A stretch of 64,000 nucleotides of DNA from Nageia nagi (Eukaryota; Pinophyta), in contig JBITNC010000002.1 in the NCBI GenBank assembly GCA_050084985.1, forward strand, positions 25,296,001-25,360,000, written 5' to 3'. Positions within the stretch are counted from its first letter, which is position 1; each line of letters begins with the position of its first letter. This document shows, in pieces, positions 9,865 through 21,396 of the stretch. The notes below the pieces were generated by a model. That model searched no databases. It was not told the DNA's origin and worked only from the letters and a program-made list of their open reading frames with translations. Made by a program: the position numbers and the translations under genes.

Positions 9865-10967
9865 TGTAATATCCTCAAAACTCACAAAATGCGATTTTTG
9901 TTAAAGTGTAATATTCCAAAGGTGAAATATCACTACTTAGGAATTTATATATATTTATATATTTTTCTATCTAGCTCAATTCAAATCGGATCTGCAAATT
10001 GAACAAGAAATAGAGCCAGAAATGAATTTTATTCTTCAAGAGCTGGGACGTCCCAAATGGACAAGTACAATACTTAAGGAAAAATACCCAAATGCTCAAG
10101 AAGGGGGACGTTTGCCCTCACAAGGTAGATTTGGACGATCTGGCCCTGCAAGTTCTTCCTCTTCTCCCCAAGGTTGGACGAGCCTCCTCACACTGATTCA
10201 GCTGGTCTGGATCTAAGACGTGCCTCCTCACACTGATTTGGCAGGTTAGATCTGGATCTGGAATATGGCCGCACTGGTTGGATCTGGATCTGCCCCACTG
10301 GCTAGATTTGGATCAGGGACGGAATAGTTCCACCACATTGGCTCAAACTATTCCAGTAACTCCACCTCACTGGCTCGAGCTACTCTAGCAACTCCACCTC
10401 ACTGGCTCGAGCTACTGTCCTAGCTTAGGTAAGAACTCCTCCACACTGGCTAGAGCTCTCCCACTAAGCTAGCATGGAAAGCTGCAACTCCACTGGCTGC
10501 TAACCCTCGGAAAGAGATAAACTCTGATGATCTTCAAGCATGCCCCAAATGATGCGTCCCATCTCCTTTTATAATAAGATCTCTCATAACTTGGAATCAC
10601 CCAAAGTGCAACGTCCCTCTTCTGGTGTCTTGGGATGACAAATTAAATCATCTAGGGACCTAGGAAGCCCAACGTCCCACAATGGTTGCCTAGAGATGCC
10701 AAATTACAAGATCAATGGCTCATAAATGCAACGTCCCATTATGAGAGATTAATATTGCATTAATTACAAATAATTGAGCCAGATTAATTAAATAGAATCC
10801 AAGGGTGAGTGCCTCAAGGGTCTCTTTAGCCTTGGTTACAGAAATAAATGCAAAATATTAATAAAATACTCCTAAATTAATTTATTTTTGGTTTCTCCTC
10901 CTTTGCCATGAACGTCACACTCTAAGAGGAGAGGAAGTGGACGTTTTACAAATTTGGGGACATTACA
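9865..10967 (-). repeat. Gypsy 3' LTR (left copy)
   Basis: Plus-strand ends are TGTAATATCC and GGACATTACA. On the sense strand it begins TGTAATGTCC. It contains repeated CACTGGCT and GGATCTGG motifs and an extra direct repeat of CCTCCTCACACTGATT not in the right copy, which accounts for part of the length difference. Confidence 0.95.
10565..10573 (-). promoter_or_regulatory. TATA box in left Gypsy LTR
   Basis: TATAAAAGG on the minus strand, identical to the motif in the right LTR at 15207-15215. Confidence 0.55.
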
Positions 10968-11877
10968 AGTCTTCCCTTCCCGAATTGCTTGTCCCAAGCA
11001 ACTCCAAGCTGGATGTTCCAGAATTCCTTTTCCTTCCCACGTGGCATTTTCTAGTGGCAGACCCTTCCATTTGATCAAATATTCTGCAATGCTGCGGTTT
11101 CTTAGCTTTTTCTCTCTTATTTCAAGCACTTTTTCAGGAATCAAAGGTAATTTTCCATCTTCGTCCAAGGGTGGGAGTTCTAAGGAAGGTGTGATGTGAC
11201 GCCCTAGTGCCCTTTTGGGGCAAGAGACATGGAAGGTGTTGTGAATTTTGCTGTTAGGAGGAAGATCTAGTTTGTAGGCCACCTGTCCTACTTTCTTAAT
11301 GATCTTGTATGGACCGTAAAACTTGGGTTGAAGTTTTTCCGCACCACTCTTCTTCAAGGTTGTTTGTCGGTATGGTTGTAACCTCAAATACACCATATCA
11401 TCCACTTCAAAGGAGCGCTCCTCTCTTTGCTGATCTGCATACTTCTTTTGTTGTTGTTGAGCCACCTGTATGTTTTCTTTGAGGGATTTCAAGATATCTT
11501 TCTGTTCCTGCAAAAATTCATTAGCTTTGGGGACCCTGCAATCATCAAAGAATAAATCAGCAAAATGAGTAGCTTCATACCCATAAAGAGCATGAAAGGG
11601 AGTCATCTTGATGGATAAGTGGTAGGTGGTATTGTAGCAATATTCTCCCAAGTGTAACCATTTCAGCCACGAGTTTTGCTGTCCTATCACATAATTTCTA
11701 AGGTAGCCTTCTAACCATTTGTTTATTGCCTCTGTTTGCCCATCTGTTTGGGGATGGTAACTGGTGCTAGGGGTCAAATTCGTCCCAGTTAATCTGAAAA
11801 GTTCTTGCCAGAACATGCTCATAAATCTGCTATCCCTGTCACTGACTATATTTTTGGGTAGCCCATGATTTTTGAAT
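10872..11877 (-). pseudogene. Gypsy integrase C-terminal part plus chromodomain
   Basis: Continues the integrase after a frameshift near 11877. The open frame from 11822 contains the STSYHPQTDGQTEAINKWLE block, with the third catalytic acidic residue in TEAIN, the C-terminal integrase region (GPYKIIKKVGQVAYKLDLP, IHNTFHVSCPKR), then a chromodomain (VLEIREKKLRNRSIAEYLIK, WKGLPLENATWE). Chromodomains steer integration toward marked chromatin. The last 32 codons run across the polypurine tract into the 3' LTR before the stop. The second catalytic aspartate lies in the short stretch beside the frameshift. Confidence 0.9.
10968..10981 (-). other. Gypsy polypurine tract
   Basis: On the minus strand GGGAAGGGAAGACT directly precedes the 3' LTR (TGTAATGTCC). 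This is the expected priming site for plus-strand DNA synthesis. It lies within the open frame of the integrase/chromodomain gene. Confidence 0.85.
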
Positions 11878-14536
11878 TTTCCCTAAAAAAAAGTTTAGCT
11901 ACCTGAATTGCAATAATAGTGGTGGAAACAGCAAAAAAGTCAGCGTATTTGGTAAACTTGTCCACTATTACCAGAATACAATCTTTACCTTGAACCTTGG
12001 GTAGAACAGTGATAAAATCCATCGAGATACTTTCCCATTTTTGTTCTGGAATGGTTAGAGGTTGTAGAAGTCCAGCAGGCAATGATTTTTCTTCCTTGTT
12101 TTGCTGACACATGGTGCATTCCCTCACATGTTGCAATATGTCCTCCTTGAGGCCCTTCCAAGCAAACCTTCCTCTCAAGAGTCTGTAGGTCTTGTAGTAT
12201 CCCGGATGCCCTGCCAATGGGACGTCATGAGTGGCTAAAAGAAGTTTTTTCTTGAATTTAGATTCAGGCACCAGAAAAATTCGTCCCTTGTACAAGATCA
12301 GTCCTTCCTGCAGTGTGTATCCCTCTTTCTGTAAACGTCCATCAATTATCTGTGAAGCAAATTCGTTCTTGGTGTGTTCTGCCATAATGGAGGTCTTCCA
12401 ATTGGAAATAATAGCAGAAAGTGAATAGGAGGGGTGCCTTGATAATGCATCAGCTGCCACATTCTTCTTCCCCTTGACATATTCTATATCAAAATCGTAT
12501 GCTTGTAGTTTGGTGACCCATTTTTGCTGCCTTTCATTTAAATCTTGCTGCCCCAAGAAATACTTCAAACTGTTATGGTCAGTTTTGACTACAAATTTCC
12601 CACATACCAGGTATTGCTTAAATTTGGCTAACGCATGCATGATGGCTAGCATTTCCTTGTCATAGATGCTAAAAGTTTGTTCCTGTTTAGTGAGCTTCCT
12701 GCTTTCATAAACAATAGGTCTTCCTTTTTGTGATAAAACAGCCCCAATACCTATTCCAGAGGCGTCACATTCTATAGTAAATGGTATAGAGAAATCAGGC
12801 ATAGCCAACATAGGACAAGTGGTCATTACCTCTTTTAACTTTTCAAAGGCCCTTTGAGCCTCATTGCTCCAAATGAAAGAATCTTTCTTGGTCAGATCTG
12901 TAAGTGGAAAAGCCAGCTGTGAGAATCCTTTGATGAACCGCCTGTAATAATTACACAACCCCAAAAATCCCCTTAAGTGTGTTAAATTGTTGGGGGTGGG
13001 CCATTCTTGAATTGAGGCAATCTTTGGTTGGTCAACTTGTACTCCTTCCTTGCTGATTACGTGCCCCAGATACATTACTTGAGTTAGGCCGAACTCACAC
13101 TTAGATTTTTTGGCAAAGAATTGGTGCCCCTTTAAGACACTTAGCACCACGTTCAAGTGTTGGAGATGCTCTTCCCATGTTTTGCTGTATACCAAGATAT
13201 CATCAAAGAAGACTAACACAAATTTTCTCAATTGTTCCCTAAAGATCTGATTCATGGCAGACTGGAAAGTAGCTGGAGCATTAGTTAATCCAAATGGCAT
13301 TACCAGAAATTCAAAATGTCCATAGTGACAACGGAAGGCTATTTTATGTACATCTTCATCTTTCATCTTTATTTGATGATATCCTGATCTAAGATCTATT
13401 TTGGAAAAATATTGAGCACCATGTAATTCATCAATTAATTCATCTACTCTAGGGATGGGATACCTGTTTTTGATAGTCTTCTTGTTGAGCAGCCGATAAT
13501 CTATGCACATCCTCATGGTTCCGTCCTTTTTCTTGACCAACACTACTAGAGATGCAAAGGGGCTAGTGCTGGGACGAATATATCCCATGTCTAGAAGTTC
13601 CTTAATGGTCTTCTCGATCTCATTTTTGAAAGCATGTGGATGCCTGTATGGTGTCACAATTACTGGTTTGGCCCTTGATTCTAACTCGATGTGATGCTCA
13701 AATCCTCTGCTGGGCGGAGGTTCTTTAGGGAGTTCTTCGAAAACTTTGCTGTGTTTCTTCAATATTCGTTGTATATCTGAATGGGCCCGATCTGACTTCT
13801 GCTGTGTTGAGATGGTGAATGTAGTGCTCCAGAGGACGTCATCTTTTTCTAGCTCTTTTTCGATCTCTTGTGAGGATACTTGTATAACTTCCATTCTCTT
13901 GAAAGTGGCACTTGGTGATGCTTTCCTCTTACTGTCTCGGAGCGTGATATCCTTTCCTTGATACTTGAATCTAATCTCACGAGTACAATAGTTGGTCTGG
14001 AATTCTCCAAGTGATTTGATCCATGGGGCTCCTAATACCATAGTGACGTCCTGCAAGGGATAGACCAAATATTCTCCTGTAAATGAATATTCCCCTATTT
14101 GAAAACCAAAATTGCTTACCCTCTGAGAACAGTTGGTGACTTCATCTTTGGAGTTAGAGACACAAAAATCCCCGTCATTGTTACATGCTATTTGTTGTTG
14201 CTGGACGAATTCTGAGCTGATGAAGTTGTGCGTGGCCTTCCCATCAATCATGATTTTTACTGGAATATTTCCAAATTTTGCTTTTAAATAAAACGCAGAG
14301 GGATGTGATGTACCATGTACTGAAGCAGGGGTAGGAGGTGGATCTGAAGATTTTTCCTTAAATACCTTCATGTAATGATGATGTCTTTGCCCTTTACAGG
14401 TGTGTCCGGAGATCCATTCGCTTTGACAAAACCAACATAATTTGATCATCGTCCTTCCTGAATTGGTGCAATCTCCTCTTTTCATTTTTTCCAGGTTGGC
14501 AGGAAACTGGCTCTGATACCATTGTAATATCCCCAA
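11846..14536 (-). pseudogene. Gypsy pol: zinc knuckle, protease, reverse transcriptase, RNase H, integrase N-part
   Basis: An 896-codon frame. A zinc knuckle remnant has C34, C37, H45 and C47. The retropepsin motif is [11 protein letters not shown] at about 97-107, where D-S/T-G is expected; here it is D98-G99-K100, so protease is probably inactive. Reverse transcriptase spans about 300-480 with [25 protein letters not shown] and the catalytic FFDDILVY at about 443-450. RNase H has D591, E629, D653 and ADALSR. The integrase zinc finger is H770, H777, C807, C810, and the first catalytic aspartate is D840. The frame then runs off through a one-base deletion near 11877. The first methionine lies in the LTR just before the primer site, so almost all of gag is deleted. 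Confidence 0.95.
14509..14521 (-). other. Gypsy primer binding site (initiator tRNA-Met)
   Basis: TGGTATCAGAGCC on the minus strand, one base from the end of the 5' LTR. This is the classical plant initiator methionine tRNA site and proves the minus orientation. Confidence 0.95.
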
Positions 14537-15609
14537 AGCTCACAAAATGCGATTTTTGTTAAAGTGTAATATTCCAAAGTTGAAATATCACTACTTAGGA
14601 ATTTATATATATTTTTATATTTTTCTATCTAGCTCAATTCAAATCAAATCTGCAAATTGAACAAGAAATAGAGCCAGAAATGAATTTTATTTTTCAAGAG
14701 CTGGGACGTCCCAAATGGACAAGTACAATACTCAAGGAAAAATACCCAAATGCTCAAGAAAGGGGACATTTGCCCTCACAAGGCAGATTTGGACGATCTG
14801 GCCCTGCAAGTTCTTCATCCTCTTCTCCCCAAGGCTGGACGAGCCTCCTCACACTGATTTGGCAGGTTAGATCTGGATCTGGAATATGGCCGCACTGGCT
14901 GGATCTGGAACTGCCCCACTGGCTGGATCTGGATCTGCCCCACTGGCTGGATCTGGATCAAGGACGGAATAGTTCCACCACACTGGCTCGAGCTATTCTA
15001 GCAACTCCACCTCACTGGCTCGAGCTACTCTAGCAACTCCACCTCACTGGCTCGAGCTACTGTCCTAGCTTAGGTAAGAACTCCACACTGGCTAGAGCTC
15101 TCCCACTAAGCTAGCATGGAAAGCTGCAACTCCACTAGCTGCTAACCTCCGGAAAGAGATAAACTTTGATGATCTTCAAGCATGCCCCAAATGATGCGTC
15201 CCATCTCCTTTTATAATAAGATCTCTCATACCTTGGAATCACCCAAAGTGCAACGTCCCTCTTCTGGTGTCTTGGGATGACAAATTAAATCATCTAGGGA
15301 CCTAGGAAGCCCAACGTCCCACAATGGTTGCCTAGAGATGCCAAATTACAAGATCAATGGCTCATAAATGCAACGTCCCATTATGAGAGACTAATATTGC
15401 ATTAATTACAAATAATTGAGCCAGATCAATTAAATAGAATCCAAGGGTGAGTGCTTCAAGGGTCTCTTTAGCCTTGGTTACAGAAATAAATGCAAAATAT
15501 TAATAAAATACTTTTAAATTAATTTATTTTTGGTTTCTCCTCCTTTGCCATGAACGTCACACTCCAAGAGGAGAGGAAGTGGACGTTTTACAAATTTGGG
15601 GACATTACA
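14523..15609 (-). repeat. Gypsy 5' LTR (right copy)
   Basis: Pairs with 9865-10967. It acts as the promoter LTR because the primer site is beside it. It has one more GGATCTGG/CCACTGGCT unit than the left copy and lacks the left copy's extra direct repeat. Confidence 0.95.
15207..15215 (-). promoter_or_regulatory. TATA box of Gypsy 5' LTR
   Basis: TATAAAAGG on the minus strand in the middle of the LTR. It is the best candidate core promoter for the element's RNA, directed antisense to NDUFS4. Confidence 0.6.
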
Positions 15610-16232
15610 CCAGACATTTCATTTGCGGTTGGAATTCTCATTCGGTTTATGCAAAAACCGTATGAAGGACATTGGAATGCAACAAAAAGAGTTCTTTGAT
15701 ATTTGAAAGGCACATAGGAATTAGGGCTCATGTATTCCAAAGTAGGAGACTTCAAATTAATTGGATATATAGATTCAGACTTTGATGGTGACAAAGAAAA
15801 AGGAGTTTCGACTTCAGGATATGCCATAAGTCTTGGATAGCAGCTATCTCTTGGAGATGATAAAAGCAATCCGTTTCGGTAGATTCCACTATAGAGGCAG
15901 AGTATGTGGTTGCTGCAGAAGCAACAAAGGAGATTGTGTGGCTCAGGAAGATACTGGAAGATTTGCAAGAAAAACAGGTGAATCCAACTCCACTTCTCAT
16001 TGATAATATTTCTGCAATTCAATTGGCTAAGAATCCGAAGTTTCATGATCGAACAAAGCACATCAACACAAAATATCATTTGATTCGACATCATGTAGAG
16101 GTCAAGACAATTCAAGTGAAACATTGTCCCACAGATGAGCAAACAGCAGACATCTTCACCAAGGCACTTGGAAGAGAAAAGTTTGAGAAGTTCAGAAAGA
16201 TGCTTGGACTTACCAACTCCCCTTCGGATTAA
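15610..16232 (+). pseudogene. Copia reverse transcriptase end and RNase H, resumed after Gypsy
   Basis: Resumes at CCAGACATTTCATTT with PDISFAVGILIRFMQKP, the sequence expected directly after TTTRPD at the other side of the Gypsy insertion. RNase H follows: GYIDSDFDGDKE, then after stops and a frameshift near 15840-15900 the frame 15906-16232 with ATKEIVWLRKIL, LIDNISAIQLAKNP, RTKHINTKYHLIRHHVE and QTADIFTKALG. RNase H removes template RNA during reverse transcription. Several stops near 15700-15870 show decay. Confidence 0.92.
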
Positions 16233-16240
16233 GGGGGGAA
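16231..16240 (+). other. Copia polypurine tract
   Basis: AAGGGGGGAA immediately before the 3' LTR, the standard second-strand primer site. It overlaps the RNase H stop codon. Confidence 0.9.
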
Positions 16241-16485
16241 TGTTAGACACCTAATCCTTAGGGATTATGGTATAGTTAGTATAGTATTAGATACTATATT
16301 TAGTAAATTCGTAGCTTTGAGTGTGCTAGAATTTAGAGAGTCATTTCTTGTAGAATATGAGGAGTTACAATGTATCTCAAAGGTCACCCAAGAAAGGGAA
16401 GATGAAGAGTGTTTCTCAAATTGTATTTACATAATATTCTACATTAATGGAATGCTTTTTGATCTTGGAGTTATCCGGCTTGTCA
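16241..16485 (+). repeat. Copia 3' LTR
   Basis: TGTTAGACACC to GGCTTGTCA, followed by the target duplication ATAAA (16486-16490). Confidence 0.95.
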
Positions 16486-16490
16486 ATAAA

Positions 16491-17671
16491 CAAACCATGT
16501 TGTAGAATGTTTCTTAAATACAATTGCCTTCGAAACTATTGGGAGGGGAAGTGTTAACAACTTTCTATTTATTACACCGAGAGGCATCCTACAATGGCAG
16601 ACAAGGGGGAAGAGAGATCCCAAATGTCTGTCCAATGTTTAACAATAGGCCAATGACAAAAATTTAAAAACATAAAAAAATACAATAACGAATCGATTAT
16701 ATTCCAAATATTTTATATAAATACAAGTAATAACAACATAAAATGAATAAATGAAATTGACATTGTGATTATTGTGAACTGTAAAATTCCAGTACAGAGG
16801 GCAGCGCACCGTACATTGACCACAAGACTTTATGTAAATTTGCCCATTGCTTCCATTTATAAATCTTTACAAGTACTATTTCATTGCAAAAAATCTACCG
16901 CATTGTTACAGATAAGACTAATTCGCATAAAATATTTCTGTAATTATTTTGCATATTTGACCTATTTGTTGTTTTCACTATCATTTCACTCCTGAATCAC
17001 AGTAATAATAAATGATTTGAGTTCTATCTTAAGATAAGCTTAGTTAAGGATTGTATAAAGCTATATGGCAAGGCTTATACAGTCTGACATGCATTTGATC
17101 ACATATACTACATGTTCTGAACACAACAATAAAAGCATAATTTGATCAACATTTTAAGCATACTCACATTAAAACAAACCTTTACAGAAGTTACTGGGCT
17201 GGGCAGGAGCGCAGAAGAGCATATGCATATCTTACAAAAGATTTAATAAATCCAAACATGTCATTCAAGCTTCAGCCAAATAACTTATAATATGATATTT
17301 TAATATTTATAGAATAGATAGTTTTAGATTATTAAAATTTAAGATTGTGCATTGATAATGACATAATGATACACATTGGCCTGAAATGGCTGTTTTTTTT
17401 TATGCAACACTGAAACAATAATTTCCAATTGACCAGTTATGTAATTGATTACATGCAAAAAAACTAATAACATAATTAATCATAAATCCATGCAAAGTGA
17501 AGTTATAACCTGCAAAGAATGTTAGCTTGCATACGTAGTGCAGAAATAAGAACTCCTTCATAGTGAAGCACAAGTTTTTGTTGACAATGGCTTGGACAAG
17601 TTGGATACTAGGTTAGATATCTTAGTGGTATATCTTAAAACGTCGAGAGGTATTAATATCGAGGCACTTAT
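16491..17671. other. Intronic sequence with no recognised feature
   Basis: AT-rich DNA without long open frames, terminal repeats or tandem arrays that I can see. The frame at 16765-16995 has no recognised domain. Confidence 0.5.
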
Positions 17672-19009
17672 TGTGATGATCCCGAACTGGCAAATCATGC
17701 TCAAAAGTGCCCTAAGAGAGGGACATTGGGTTTGGAGCTTTGAATCTAGCTAATACATCTCAAAAATATCCAAACACTCCAACGTCTAGCTAATTATGAT
17801 GGAAATTCAAATTGAACCACAAAATATCTCCAAAAACCGAAATAGCACTTAAGGAAGCAAATGAATATTTAACTATGAAATTACTCTTTCAGATCCAACG
17901 TCCACGCACAAGGAGACAAATAGCAAAATGTAGACAACAAGTGTAATTGTTATGATAGAACAAGATAGTAGTGCAATTACAATGTTTTTGTTCCTAAGGA
18001 GCTTACACCAAGGTTGCCTCCAATAGGGTTATTGTGGATGGCTCCAAGGTGTCACCAATCACAATAGTAGCAAGGCCAAGCCCAGGGCTTCCTTACTCCT
18101 CTATGATAGAACCAACATTGTTCCTCTCCCGAATGGTCGGAGTAAGCTCAATGCTAGCCTTCAATCACCTTGAGACCTTAAATGCAAATTGCTCCACAAG
18201 TGGCAAAGAAATAGTTCTCACACTCAATCCGATAAAAGGGGGTTTAATAATCAATTCAACATATTTTGAGTAATCCAACAATCCTCCTTATATAGGAGAG
18301 GTAGTCCGTCTTCTAATCTTGCATTGAGTTGATCTAATGGTGAGGAGAGGTGATTCGTGTGCTTGTGTGTCAACGTCCAAGATGGAGAGCCTTGGGATAA
18401 ACGAGATCACATCCAAGGGCCTAGAAATGCAACGTTGGAATAATAGGGCCTTTAATGCTTCCCAGAATCAATGCCATGGACAAAGATGCCTCTTGGGGTG
18501 TGACGTTAGGTCTTGGAGTGACTAAATTCCCAACGTGGGTTCTTGGGGTCCACATAAGCCCAACTTTTAAGGAGAAGAGCTCATAAATACCTCGTGATGC
18601 CAAATCCCTCTCTAGATGTGCCACGTCCAAGCTTGGGTGTCCTTGTGATGCCTTGAAATCGGTGTAATCACTAAGGTGGATGCTCTATCTCGAAGAGGGG
18701 AGCATTAATGACATTCATCAAGACTAAAAATACGCAACGCCTCATTACTGGAGACTAATATTGCATTTACAAATATAATTGCCTTGGTATCATTAATAAA
18801 TATTATTGGCATAATTAGGCACCCAACTCTACATAATGAACTAATAAAAAGGTCCATGGTTCCATAATTAGAGCATTTAACTAAGGCTCCAATTGGAACT
18901 TACAATAATTGACCAAAAACTACTAAAATATACAAAATCATGCCTAAGCTAATGTTCCCATTTATCAGAGGTGAAATGGGGAAAACACCATAAAAATGGG
19001 GACATTACA
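17672..19009 (-). mobile_element. Solo LTR of a Gypsy family related to the nested element
   Basis: Runs from TGTGATGATCCC to GGGGACATTACA and shares with the Gypsy LTR above the terminal TGGGGACATTACA and an internal match around GACTAATATTGCATT and CAAATA. CAACG/CGTCC motifs recur in both. Flanking 5-mers CTTAT (17667-17671) and CCTAT (19010-19014) differ at one base, consistent with a decayed target duplication. No pol sequence is present, so it is best read as a solo LTR left by recombination. The sense orientation is minus by analogy. Confidence 0.7.
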
Positions 19010-19014
19010 CCTAT

Positions 19015-21057
19015 ATTGGAAATCACTCTTCCAAGAAAATGAGATAGACACCTCAATATGATACCTCTCGGCTTTTTTAGATATCTAAGCTAGTATGTAG
19101 TGAGTCATGACAATTTAAGTGATTAAAATGGGTGAATGGTAGGAGAATCTAGGCTTCAAGATGATGACAATTTGACATTTCACTTGGAGATGTGCTTGGG
19201 CCAAGGCAAGTAAATAAAGCAGGGATTGTGTTTGTTAATTGGGTTCCATAGATCTAATTGATGTATGTTCATGTTTCGTTCATTAAATAAGAAAAGGGAC
19301 CCAAGACCTAAGACAAATGTTAAGGCATGGCACATGGGATAAGGTGTGAGGTTCATAACAAGTAGGAAAGGAGACTGTGGCCCATTGATTTTCATAATTA
19401 GATCCACATCTTTAGTACATGCAATGCTTTTATTAGTAGACATTGCAAAACTTAAGATAGCTGCAAAGTCATCCTTGGGTCATTGTTTGGTCGTTTACCT
19501 CATACATTGGGGACAACATGGATTAGTGGAATATGGCAATCGGACGGGAACTGCTTTCTAGGGGTTGGGATTAGGGTAGATTACCGTCATCACAACTACC
19601 ATCACCATCTTAATTGCAATACGCAATTGTCAATGTATTCCAAGTTATTGACGTGCAATGGAACTTCTCATTCTTGATGTTTCCAAAGGCTGTCAAATAG
19701 CACCAATTATGCACACCTTGAATGACTTTTTTGTGCAAAATTCTTAACCGACATCAACAACATTAATTGAGCATTTTTACACTTCTAATACCTTTTTATA
19801 GACTCATGACATGGATGACAATACCATGGCAAAATATCTTAAAAGTAAGCTCTTGCCCAATTTAGTTCTCACTTATCCAGACTTCATGCTTGGCCTTAGT
19901 TAGGATAATTGACCCAGTGACAATTATTTAAAAATTTACAACGAATTTCTAATTTTAACTAGTCTACATAACAATTAATAATACGTGACAAAAACATGAA
20001 AGCTAAAATAATATAAAACTTACAATGAAATAAAAAGACACAACTCTTCACAATAACTCATCGCACATGATATGGAAGACACTTAGAGAACCAAAGATAT
20101 AACACACTTTTAAGAGTCATCTTTTATGATTTGACGTAAACCTAATTTATAATGTCATGGACTTCTTTGGCAATGAACTATGGAATTGCGGATGAATCTC
20201 ACAGCTCCAAATAAATCAGGAATTGAACACTTATTTGGACCATTCAAATCACACGAGAACTTACAAGAGCTTGGACTGAAACTGTATTTAGATCAAATGT
20301 GTTATTTTGGATAAGATACATGAAACATAGGTTGGAAAAAATCAGGTTTGGAGATGTGATACAAAAGTGATATAAACATTTGACACCCTTTCCATCAACG
20401 GGTGTGCATTTAAAGATACTTCCTTTATGACAAAAATGATGAAGCAAACAATCTTGATCAATGACATGAAGCTTTAATTCTAAAACTCTTTCTATTTGAG
20501 TAGATAATGTTTCATAATACACGAAATATCCAATTGGATTCATGGAAATGTGTCCTCCTCTTTGAAAAGAATTTCAAAATAACGAAAACAAAGCAATAAA
20601 CTTTCAGCCATGCGTTGTTTTGGCCTTGTCAATTATTTTAGTACACACTAATTACAATACGAGGCCTTTCTCTTTTGATAATTTTCATGCCAATGCATTA
20701 CTTCTGCTAGTGGGTAGTTAATTTTAGATTATACAATTAACAAAGTACTTCACAATAGAATCAAGGATTGAACAATTATACTTTCAACGCTAGAAGTGAA
20801 AATCATTCATATTACAATGAGAACGACATTACAAAGCAAAAATTCTTATTTCTATGAAAGAAATGAACTTGTTTATCATGCGAGGAGCATCAAATCACTT
20901 AGTGTCAATCCAAAAACCAATTCCACACACCCATTATAATGGAGCCACACCAACAAAGAGCATTTTTACAAGCATGAACTTTTGATCGCTCTTCCTTTGA
21001 ACAAGAGAGCATGAATACCTTAACATTCTTATGGGATTCAAATCTCATACTCATACT
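19015..21057. other. Intronic sequence with no recognised feature
   Basis: AT-rich sequence with several short open frames on both strands (for example 20244-20543 and 20905-21165) that show no domain. The edge near 21058 is set by the LINE tail. Confidence 0.45.
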
Positions 21058-21396
21058 CAATAAAGGAAAGGAAAGTATATTAATGTCCTCGGATGAGCAA
21101 AACCGATCAATGGGACTAGCATGTACAAGCATGGGCAAAAATCCAATAAAGTCCCTAATGGGCAACTCCTAAGAAGCACCTAAAAATAACATAAAAAATA
21201 CATTCGTGAAAAAAGATACAAACCCTAAAGGAAGGGAGAAACAAAAACTAAGACAAACAAAGAAGGGCTGTCTTGGGCCTCTCCAAGGGAGAGTATACAA
21301 GTGCTCTTTGTCCCAATGAGGGCGCAAGCTGGTCTTTGAGGGTTGTGTTTGTGATATTCTTGTTGGAGGGAAAGAAAGATGAGATCGATTGAGTCC

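Larger units (their letters stand above)
9865..15609 (-). mobile_element. Ty3/Gypsy chromovirus, minus strand, nested in the Copia element
   Basis: A 5,745 nt element with LTRs of 1,103 nt (left) and 1,087 nt (right), target duplication CCAGA, initiator tRNA-Met primer site, polypurine tract and a pol gene in the order protease, reverse transcriptase, RNase H, integrase, chromodomain. That order and the C-terminal chromodomain identify a plant chromovirus. It lacks nearly all of gag, its protease motif is altered and integrase has a frameshift, so it could not move alone. I count about ten substitutions between the LTRs in the first 280 nt, so it inserted well in the past, but after the Copia element. 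Confidence 0.95.
5426..16485 (+). mobile_element. Ty1/Copia LTR retrotransposon, rearranged, split by a nested Gypsy element
   Basis: Complete borders are visible: a 249 nt 5' LTR, primer binding site, gag, integrase remnant, reverse transcriptase, RNase H, polypurine tract, a 245 nt 3' LTR and a 5 bp target duplication ATAAA. The order integrase before reverse transcriptase defines Copia. Removing the nested Gypsy leaves about 5.3 kb. The element is dead: gag's zinc knuckle, protease and N-terminal integrase are missing and replaced by an inverted LTR fragment, the reverse transcriptase has a nonsense codon, the RNase H region has frameshifts, and the polymerase gene is interrupted. It lies in sense orientation in the NDUFS4 intron, the one clear exception to the antisense trend. 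Confidence 0.95.

Noticed and set aside
15588-16250. 220-codon minus-strand frame
   Set aside because: Opposite the Copia RNase H region and crossing the Gypsy LTR border; a shadow without own domain.
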